Shown here: in pieces, positions 56,401 through 64,000 of the stretch
Numbering within the stretch: the stretch's first letter is position 1
How the letters are laid out: each line of letters begins with the position of its first letter
Assembly (NCBI GenBank): GCA_025917655.1
Contig: CP084613.1
Coordinates: forward strand, 3,226,001-3,290,000
DNA: 64,000 nt
Direction of reading: 5' to 3'
From: Chlorella sorokiniana
Taxonomy: Eukaryota; Chlorophyta; Trebouxiophyceae; Chlorellales; Chlorellaceae
Position numbers and translations under genes: made by a program
The notes under the pieces: generated by a model
Database searches by the model: none
Told to the model about the DNA's origin: nothing
Seen by the model: the letters and a program-made list of their open reading frames with translations, nothing else

Positions 56401-59400
56401 GCAGGCCCCAGCCTACTGGGCCACCCCAGGCACAGCCACCCACCCGTGTCGATGGCACCGTCGAGCTCCGGCAGGGAGTAGAGCACCACAGACTGCAGGC
56501 CGCCAATGCCGTCCCGCACCCAGCTGGCCATGTCCTGCAGCCGGGGGCGCAGGGCAGAGATGCGCTGCCGTCTGCAGAACACGGCGCGCTGGGAGCGCAT
56601 GACAGATGACCCGCGCCACAGGGCAGCGCATGCGGCCAACCAGTCACACGGGGGGCAGTGTCGCCCGCGGCTCACCTGGATCAGCAGAGGTGCCGCCACC
56701 ACGTACCCTGCAACGAAGCCGCCAACGCAAGTCGAGTTGGTCTGTGTGCGATCAGCATCACAAGCAAGCGTTGCGCTGCGCACAAAACACTGCATCGACT
56801 TACGGTACATTCTTGGCGCCCAGTATCGCCTTGGCCACCTCAGCCTGGCGGCCTCCCTCCATGGTGCCGGCAGGGCCGCCAACCAAAGGGAACCCCACTG
56901 CGGGTGGGTCGACGCTGGTGAGGGGGGGGATTGGAGCGCTGGCAGACAGACACGCGCAGGAGGGGAGCGCAGCAGGGGCAGCCGGTAGGGCTGGCAATGG
57001 CACCTCTGTTTGGAAGGCCGCCTCAACATCACAAGCGCATCACGCGACCCCCAGACTGCACCTCACCTGTGTTGACGATCGCATCCACCATGACTGCATC
57101 CCGGCTCAGGGTGGGGCTTGTCTTCTGCCCTGCCCGCAGCAGCTGCTGCTCGTGTGTGGTGGTCAGCTGGTCTCGCACCTGCAGGCACCCGAGGAGGGGA
57201 GCTGCTCGGAACCCAGCCAAGGTGGTGGAAAGCTTGCAAGCCCACAGAAACCAGCTCTTGATGTTTGGTTACAGGTGCGCCGTGGAGTCCCCCTCGACCC
57301 ACCACGGTGTGCGCCTCCACTCCATTGATGAAGATGGGCAGCGGGCGCAGTCCGTACTGCTCCATGCACTCAATCAGCTGTGCGATGTACGGCTGTTCCG
57401 TGATCACGTGCTTGCGGTACAGCAGGATCCCGACTGTGGCAGGACCGGAACGCAGCTCAAGTGAGGAATTCACCAGAGGTCGAGGGGATGTTGTGGGAAA
57501 TCCTGGGCGCTGTGCACCTGCTTTCCGTCGCTGCAAGCAGGCGCACCTGTGGGGGCGGACGGGTCCCGGACTGGCCCTTCCCGCTCGTACCACCGCATGT
57601 AGTCGCCCGGAGTGGCAAAGTAGCCGGCATAGCCGGGGTGCAGGCAGCCTGTGGTCGGCGTCTCCACAACTTCCTGGGGCTGCAAAGGGGGAGCGAGAGT
57701 CTGGTGAGCACTCCCAGCAGGGCTGGGTGGGAGTGAGCACCAAAGAACTACTAACTCCTGCACCATCCTGCCCCAGTACCATCGTCAGTCAAGCGTGCAG
57801 AGCTGCGCACTGCGCACGCAAGTCCCAGGCAGGCCATGGGAAGCGCGCACCTTGGCCTCTGCCGCCTCCAGGGCGAAGCACTCCCGCGCCAGGTAGAGGA
57901 ACAAGGACACCACGTTGTCCAGGCCGCCCTGGTTCCAGTACGCGTAGGTGGTCAGCCACGTGCGCAGGTCACGCACCTTTTGCCCTGGCAGGGACGACAG
58001 GGGGCGGAGAGCCAGCCACACTGGTCAGCTTGCAACGATGCAGTTTTTGGCCATGGCCACATAGCAGGGCTTCCAACGTGGTGGAAGACACAGACTGTAT
58101 TGGTTTCTTGTTGCCGACAGATGCACGAGCAAAACCATTCACTGTTCACGACCGCAGGCAAGCTGCCTCGCTGCAAAAGCTGACAGTGTGGACAAGCCCA
58201 CTGTCCTGGGCGCCCCCACCCTGGCGGCTCTGGGGCCCACCTGGCAGGAACTTGAGGAGTTTGGGGCCGACCTTGAGGAAGGACAGGTACCCCACCATCT
58301 TGTCCTCCTCCCGCCCGCTGCCAAACAGGCCCAGCACCTTCTTCACAGCGGGGGCGGCCCCCGCGACTTGCCGCCGGGAGCCATCTTGAAGCCGCCCACC
58401 TGGGTCGACTCCATCAGCTCCAGCGACGACTCAAACACGAGGCGCACGGGGATGGATGCCACGCGCTGCCGCAGCCACTCCACCTGCGGCGCAGCTCGCG
58501 GGCACACAGCAGCACTGGGTGGAGCCTGGCAACCGCTGCCGAGCCGCCTGACCCTGTGCCAGCACGAGCAAAGCTGCAATCAGCCGCCCAGGGCGCTGTA
58601 CAAGGTGCCTGTGTCGTCCTGGCGGCTGCAGCACAGGCCGCCATCCCACCTGGTCGTAGTCGAAGATGAGGGACGAGAAGAAGACGTCGGCACCCTGGAG
58701 CGCAGCCTCCACCTCGGCACGGCGTGGGCCTGCAGGGGCAGCAGCAGCAGGCTGTGAAGGTCTGGCGAGGGAGCAGCATCAACGGTGCGGCCCCTGCCTC
58801 CCACCACAACGGGCATGCGGCAGGTGCGCTTGCCGGCCCAGCCCCCACCCACCAAGGTCCCTGTCGCTGAAGACGCGCAGCGAGATGCCGGGGCAGGCGC
58901 GCGCGAGTGCCACCGCCGCCTTCTTGTACAGCTCCACGTTGAAGCTCTCAAAGCCCGTGATCAGCACCACCTTCATGGAGCGCGCCGCGCTGCCGCTGCC
59001 GCTCGATCTGCACTTGGTTGGGCATGTTGTGGCAGGCAGCGTACTCAGGCCCCCTGCCGCACTCCTGGGCAGCACAGGGCCGGCCTCGCTGGCGTGTACT
59101 ACAATCAGGCCTCAAGCCCACCCTGGCCAGGCAAGGACCCGCTGGTCCACATGCCCCTGAGTCCCACCTGGACGTCGCTTGCGCTCCATCCCACTCCCCC
59201 ATGGCCTCCTCGTACGCGTTGTACTGCCCCTCCTGGCGCTGCCGCTGCGCCGCTGCCTCCAGCACCGCCGCCACGTCCCCCCGCCTCGCGCTCCAACCGG
59301 CTGCGCTGCAGCTTCAGGGCCGACATGCGGGTCTGGAAGGCCAGCCAGCCCTGCGGGTCGCCGCGCTCCTTGGCCTGGATCAGGGCCGCCAGTAGCTGCA

Positions 59401-60161
59401 GGCATGGTGTGGGAAGGGGGGCGGACATGACTGAAGCGAGCAAATTGCTCTAGACAGGGTTTGAGGGCAGTCGCAGGAAGGCGTCTGTGCCTCGTTGGCG
59501 AACCGAGCAAACATCAATGGCGTGGCCCGCGCTCGCCAACCTTGGGCGCCGCGCGGCCCAGCTCCAAACGCCGCCTCATCCAGCGCCGAGGGATCCGGCA
59601 GCACCTCCGCCAGCTGGCCTCGCAGCGCCGCTGTCGCAGCAGCGTCCTCCCCCTCTGGCAGCTGCACGCCCACGAAGAGCGCGCTGTACAGCTCGTCCAC
59701 TTGGCGCCCCAGCTCGGCAACCTGAGGGTACAGCGGCGGCGCAGGGCAGACAGCACGTGCTGGGCATGCGGCAGCAGGGCATTGCATTCCATATTTCAAC
59801 GGATACCTATCATGCCTCAGAATAATGACATTGCGCTGCTTGGGCTAACACTCACCTGGCTGCGAAGATTGGCAAGCTGGGCTTCCAGCTCTGCCGGCTG
59901 GGTGTCGGGCGCCGCCGCCGCCGCCAGCTCCTCGCCAGATAGTTCCAGCATAAACTTCTCTGCCTCGCTTAACAACTCTGGTGAACCCACTGCGCTGCTG
60001 TTGGAGGCTGGAGCCGCTCGCACAAGGCACGCGGGTCGCCCTCCCCACCTTCGGCTGGCCGTGGGCACTTTGGAAGACGGTCTCGATCCATGATAGCCAA
60101 CAGCATTGGCACGGACACATGTATCGTGCTTGCAGGCTGCTGCAAGTGTGGTTGGTGCCAT
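50434..60161 (-). CDS. CHLH: Magnesium chelatase subunit H-type protein with N-terminal helical extension
   Basis: ChlH binds protoporphyrin IX for magnesium insertion in chlorophyll synthesis. The gene has over 20 exons. From the ATG at 60161 (MAPTTLAAACKHDTCVRANA), a Ser/Arg-rich transit-like leader leads into helical exons: SPELLSEAEKFMLELSGEEL, VAELGRQVDELYSALFVGVQ, LLAALIQAKERGDPQGWLAF and RQRQEGQYNAYEEAMGEW. These splice in frame into the ChlH core at 58976 (MKVVLITGFESFNVELYKKA). Core landmarks: ADVFFSSLIFDYDQV, VGFPLVGGPAGTMEGGRQAE, NVPYVVAAPLLIQDMASWVR, VVLYSLPELDGAIDTVPLGG, KLAVILYGFPPGVGATGTAA, RIDVLCNMSGIFRDSFQNVV, EIDSVEYGLTDIQEYYANTG and, near the end, QTLERLQALYAELDDELEGV. The core differs from the main plant/algal ChlH (MESTQVGGFKMAPGGKS replaces the usual segment), suggesting the second, BchH-like paralogue. 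Several one-base breaks occur (55673-55675, 55687-55690, near 51826-51842). Confidence 0.88.
51199..51223 (+). repeat. C-run followed by (CA)n microsatellite in a ChlH intron
   Basis: A run of C followed by about nine CA units sits in an intron of the ChlH gene just before the exon donor at about 51223 (minus-strand reading: TG-rich). Similar C/CA tracts occur in many other introns here. Confidence 0.85.
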
Positions 60162-60441
60162 GGCACGGGCGGAACCCCAGCCACTGGCTGATGTCCTCAA
60201 ACCCGTCTTCAAAACAACTGAATGAAATGATGAGATAGGATTCGCAGCCCTCTTGCGTTGGCATGCAGGGGCGCTGCTTTGCCTTTGGGCGCCAGCGTCC
60301 GCAGCGTCGCACTTCCGCCAGCTAGTCATCCATCCACACTTCAGCTGCTCAAGCTTACAACAGTTGGAGGCCAAGTCCCATGTTGAGACATCCATCAAAA
60401 TTTGACGCAGCCTCCATTGTGTACAAACAAGCCGTGACACA
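60162..60441. promoter_or_regulatory. ChlH upstream region
   Basis: 280 bp between the proposed ChlH start and the stop of the next minus-strand gene. The minus-strand frame of ChlH exon 1 stays open upstream of 60161, so a longer first exon is possible. No promoter element is assigned. Confidence 0.35.
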
Positions 60442-62905
60442 TTACTGCCGTTGCCGCTTCGCTGCCCGCTCGCCTGAACCACTGTCGCCACGGCCCACAT
60501 CGGCCGACTCGAACAAGGGCTGGACCTGCACAGGCTTGAGGGCCCGCCACAACTGTCGTGCCGCCTGCATAGGTCCACTGATCACGCGGCCATCTACCGC
60601 TGCCGCCGCTGCCTCGCGCGCCTCTGGGCTAAACAGCTTGGCCGCTTTGAGCAGCAGCGCCACCCAGTTGCTGGGCTTGGCCCTGCCGGCATACAGGTGG
60701 CAGACGCCTTCCCACAGCAGCAACAGCAACGTAAAGGGCGTAGGGTCTGCCAGCTGGCCGCCGCGCTGCTTGGCCAGGGCCGACAGCCCGTCCCAGGCCA
60801 CTTGCTCCAACACATCTTGCACATCCTTGAACAGCTGTTCATCTGCGATTGAGCGGGAGGCTGGGGGCAGGCTCGCGAGGTGGGCGATCACAAGTGCAGA
60901 GGGGCGCCCAACACGCAAAGCATAGAGCAGGCAGCCAGCCAGCTGCCTGCTGTCGCACCGGTAGAGGGGGAGAAGCGGTAGCGGGCCAGCACTGCGCCGC
61001 CACGGGCCGCCGCCCGCAGAGCAGCCAGCATTGAGTCCTCCGCCGCATGCCAAAACTGCTGCCCAAACACAGCAGAACAGCTGCCCAAGAACTCAGCTCG
61101 CCGCGCCAAGAAGCCAGCCAGGTACGAATGAACGTACCACTGCCAGCCTGCGTCAGCATGCTCGCCGGTGATGCCATCAGCGCTCGTGCTTGCGGGACCG
61201 TTTGCCGGTGCCCCGTGGCACGGTTGTGCGCTGGCCTCTGCCCTCCGTTGCTGCTGCTGCGGCTCCGAGGGTGGCTGCTGGCTGTCCTGTTGGCGCACCT
61301 CCACCGCCAAGCCGCCATCCGCTGCCGTTTCTACTGCTGGGCTGCCGCTGCCTGCTACACAGCCCTTTGTGGCATGCGTTGAGACTTCAGCAGCAGCACG
61401 TCGCAACCTAGCCAGCACGCTGCTGCTGTCTGCCCCGCTCGCCAGGGCAATGGCTGCCTCAAACAGATCCTGTGTGTCGCCTGGGGTGCGCGCCAGCAGG
61501 CCCGCCAGCTGCTGCTCGTCGCCGACGCTAAGGGCAGCCTCCAGCGCATCCTGAGCCTCCACCTGGCACAGGCATGGGCACAGACGAGCGTTGAGCCGGG
61601 CCCTTGGCCAGGTAGCAGGCTGCACAATGCTGTTGCAGCCACCAGCCTTACTGCGCACTGCCCCTGCATGGCTTCAACAGGCACCTTCTGGTCCCAGCGG
61701 CACCCCAGCTGGCCCCGCACCTCCAGCAGGTCGGCGAGGGCACACAGGGCAGCCGGGTAAAGCGCCGTGGGCTGCTGCTGAAGCAGCACCTGCAGCAGCC
61801 GCCGCTGCACCTCCTGAAGCTCGCCGCTGTCGCGCCCCTGGCGCCCGCCGCTGATGGAGGGGTTGATTGACGTGACGAGCGCGGCCAGGGCCTGGTGTGG
61901 GGAGCACAGCACGGCGTGGCCCCGCTGTACAGCCAGCCTGCCCAAGCGTCGGCAGCCACGGGCAGGCCGCGCTTGGCCGCCGTGTCTGTGGTGACCTCAA
62001 CAGATGCCTCCCGCACGCTGGCGCCCCCAGCTGCACCCAGCAGTGGTCCTCGCTGACTTGCATGCGAGCCGCAGCCAGGTCACGATGCTGCGAAAAGCGC
62101 CGGCTGAGCGCGTGGCACGCCGCGTACGCTGTGGTCACCACGCCAGCGCAGTCCAGCTGCTTCTTCACCCCAGGCACCACATCGGGTGCCAGCAGGGCCG
62201 CGAAGCAAAAAACATGCTGTGCGTGCTGCAGATCTTTGCTGAATGCACCTTTGTTCAGCCGTGACCACACCGCATCAGCCACAGCCTTGACTTTGGCGGC
62301 GGGGCTGTTGGCTGCCGCCAGCGCCGGCGCCCCTGCCAGGTCGCCCACCCATGCCTCAAAGGCAGCATCCAGCGCCGCCACGGTACCCGGCAAGTCCGAT
62401 GGCCAAACCTGCTTGCTTTCGTCCCTGGGCGTCAGGCTGTGCTCCACCACGCCAAGAGCTATGCTGCATGGGCGTCATGCCAGGTGGTGACGGTAGGAGC
62501 GGGAGGGCGGGTATAGTCGGTGCCCTGCATTGCGCGCTCCTGATGGCCCCACCTCAGCTTCGCAACATCTGGGATAGCCTCGCCCAGCGCGAGGCGCAAA
62601 AGCTGCTCGCAATAGGAAATGCAACCCTCTTCGTCGCCCATGTGAAGCTCACTTGTCCAAAGCTTCAGGAGCAATGGAATAACTAAACACGCATTGCACA
62701 GGATTGGATATACGATTGGCAAGGCAACGAAGCCCAATTGTGTGCAGTCGAAGAGGGCCTTGTACCTCCGTCGTACACGCCTGTCTCCTCTGTGCTCACC
62801 TTTGCATGGCATCACGATGTGAGTCCATCGATCTTCGCATGTAGAGCGGAAGGTGCTCATACAATCCCTTCGAACTGAACTCGACGATCGCACGCTGCAC
62901 TTGCG
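60442..62905 (-). CDS. Unrecognised large helical protein, probably nuclear
   Basis: The TAA at 60442 ends a protein with tail ERAAKRQRQ, a basic cluster that could be a nuclear localisation signal. Upstream exons are dominated by Leu/Ala-rich helices: VAALDAAFEAWVGDLAGAPA, AKVKAVADAVWSRLNKGAFS, DLQHAQHVFCFAALLAPDVV, LLQVLLQQQPTALYPAALCA, QDALEAALSVGDEQQLAGLL, WYVHSYLAGFLARRAEFLGS, and the last exon VVQ-type solenoid LFKDVQDVLEQVAWDGLSAL to ALLLKAAKLFSPEAREAAAA. The pattern suggests an alpha-solenoid of roughly 700 residues. The 5' end is uncertain: a coding-like exon at 62905-62795 (IVEFSSKGLYEHLPLYMRRS) reaches almost to the USP39 start on the other strand. I do not recognise the family. 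Confidence 0.6.
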
Positions 62906-62908
62906 GGA

Positions 62909-64000
62909 ATGAAGCGGGGAAGGGATGAGCTGGAGGGATCAGCAGATGAGGGAGATCAGAAGAGGCACGAGGTAGCAGCGGACGCGCCAGCACCAGCGGC
63001 AGGTGCACAGCCACAGGAGCCAGCAGCGGCGGCAGGCGTGCAGGAGGATGATGAGGACGACAAGCCACTTTTAGCAAATTACAAGATGAGCCGGAGCGTA
63101 CGAAAGGGTGCCGAGTGCCCCTATTTGGACACCATCTCCCGCCAGGTGCCGCCGCTGCCGTGTTCGGCACCTGTCCTGTCTCGCTTGCTTGCTGCTCATG
63201 CTGCACAGCTGATGTTCGTGCGACATTTGATTGAGTTCTGCATGCTTGGCGATGTGGAGCGTTTTTTAAGCGCAGCGACCAACTGGCGCGCTCCCTTTCG
63301 GCCTGTTCTCCTTGGCTGCGCCGCGCTCAGGCCTGGTCGTGCGCGCGCGCCCCCCGCTTGCAGAACCTTGATTTTGACTTTGAGAAGTGCTGCTCAGTGA
63401 CGCTCAGCTCTCACAACGTGTACGCCTGCCTGGTGTGCGGCAAGTACTTTCAGGGCCGGGGTCCCAGCACGCAGGCCTACACACACGCGCTTGAGGCTGG
63501 GCACCACATGTTCATGAAGGTGGGCAGGAGCACCTGGCAGCCCGCTGAGGCAGGGCGCACCTGCTGCTGCACCCAGCCTGCGGTGCATGCAATGCTCGTT
63601 GCGCATTTGCGAGCAGTGATGCATGCTGTGGAAATGGTTGCTGCCCGGCTGAACGTGCCAATCGAGGGCTGCCTCCGTCGTCACCCTCGCGCTGAGCCAC
63701 ACCCACACTCACGCATGCCCTTGCCGCAGGTTGTGGATGGCCGCGTGTACTGCCTGCCCGACATGTACGAGGTGCAGGACAGGTCGCTGGCAGACATCCA
63801 GTACGTGTTGAACCCCACCTTCACGGGTGAGGTGCTGGCCCGGGCAGGGCGCTCATGACAACCTGCTCAGCCCTGGTTTGACAGGTGCACAGTACTGCGG
63901 CAGTCGCTGGCATGCTGGTTCCACAGAATTGGTGCATGCCTCCCCCCACCCCCTCCCGCTACCCATCCAGCCGAGGAGGTGTCCAAGCTGGACAGCAGCG
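62909..64000 (+). CDS. USP39: USP39/SAD1 tri-snRNP assembly protein, 5' part only
   Basis: SAD1/USP39 is a catalytically inactive ubiquitin protease needed for U4/U6.U5 tri-snRNP function in splicing. Exon 1 (62909-63145) encodes MKRGRDELEGSADEGDQKRH, an acidic stretch, then NYKMSRSVRKGAECPYLDTI. Exon 2 (63364-63519) reads NLDFDFEKCCSVTLSSHNVY then ACLVCGKYFQGRGPSTQAYT and HALEAGHHMFMK, giving the zinc-finger UBP with its C/H ligands. Exon 3 (63730-63826) reads VVDGRVYCLPDMYEVQDRSL then ADIQYVLNPTFT, and exon 4 starts at 63971 (AEEVSKLD). The peptidase-like domain lies beyond the window. The spacing and the phrase YACLVCGKYFQGRG identify the family with confidence. Confidence 0.93.

Noticed and set aside
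1-64000. tRNA, rRNA, CRISPR array, insertion sequence or phage features
   Set aside because: I looked for cloverleaf arms, spaced direct repeats, transposase motifs and terminal inverted repeats and saw none that hold up; the C/CA tracts are intronic simple sequence.

Overview
This window is nuclear DNA from a green alga, most likely a trebouxiophyte close to Chlorella. It is very GC-rich, genes are split by many short GT-AG introns (about 100-250 bp), TGTAA motifs follow several stop codons, and the gene content is plastid/mitochondrial/peroxisomal eukaryotic (magnesium chelatase H, fibrillin, plastid RimM, bifunctional UMP synthase, DPH6 fused to RidA domains, acyl-CoA oxidase). I see no prokaryotic operon, CRISPR array, rRNA, tRNA or recognisable transposon.

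Layout, left to right: ankyrin-RCC1-BTB protein (-, 1-4771); Qa-SNARE (+, 5278-6258); plastid RimM (-); RRP7 (+); CMC4-like twin-cysteine protein (-); propionyl-CoA carboxylase beta (+, to 14505); DPH6 (-, 14630-18439); UMP synthase (+, 18784-22363); plastid-type alpha-amylase (+, to 26085); P-loop kinase of the uridine kinase family (-); a 2 kb stretch with no confident gene; CNOT4-like RING protein (+); DUF1279/FAM210 membrane protein (-); EF-hand protein (+); peroxisomal acyl-CoA oxidase (-); an unrecognised Q-rich protein (-); tyrosyl-DNA phosphodiesterase 1 (-); fibrillin (-); short-chain dehydrogenase (-); a small protein ending in Cys-Cys (+); a ChlH-type magnesium chelatase subunit with an N-terminal helical extension (-, 50434-60161); an unrecognised helical nuclear protein (-); and the 5' part of USP39/SAD1 (+, running off the right edge).

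The genes are not a functional cluster. They sample housekeeping roles: chlorophyll synthesis, starch breakdown, pyrimidine synthesis, fatty-acid and propionate catabolism, translation and rRNA maturation, splicing, vesicle traffic and DNA repair. Many neighbours are divergent or convergent with only 50-500 bp between them.

The strongest overall observation is technical: nearly every conserved gene has one or more exons whose reading frame breaks by exactly one base at a run of G or C, always as if one base were missing. For UMPS, DPH6, PCCB, alpha-amylase, SDR, fibrillin, RimM and the SNARE, replacing one base per run makes all exon phases close. I read these as consensus errors in the sequence rather than pseudogenes, so single-frame ORF calls in this window are unreliable.

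The biologically most interesting items are the N-terminal extension spliced in frame onto the ChlH core, several GC-AG introns, the small C-terminal Cys-Cys protein, an ORF overlapping the FAM210 stop codon as TGATG, and repeats inside UMPS and DPH6 introns.
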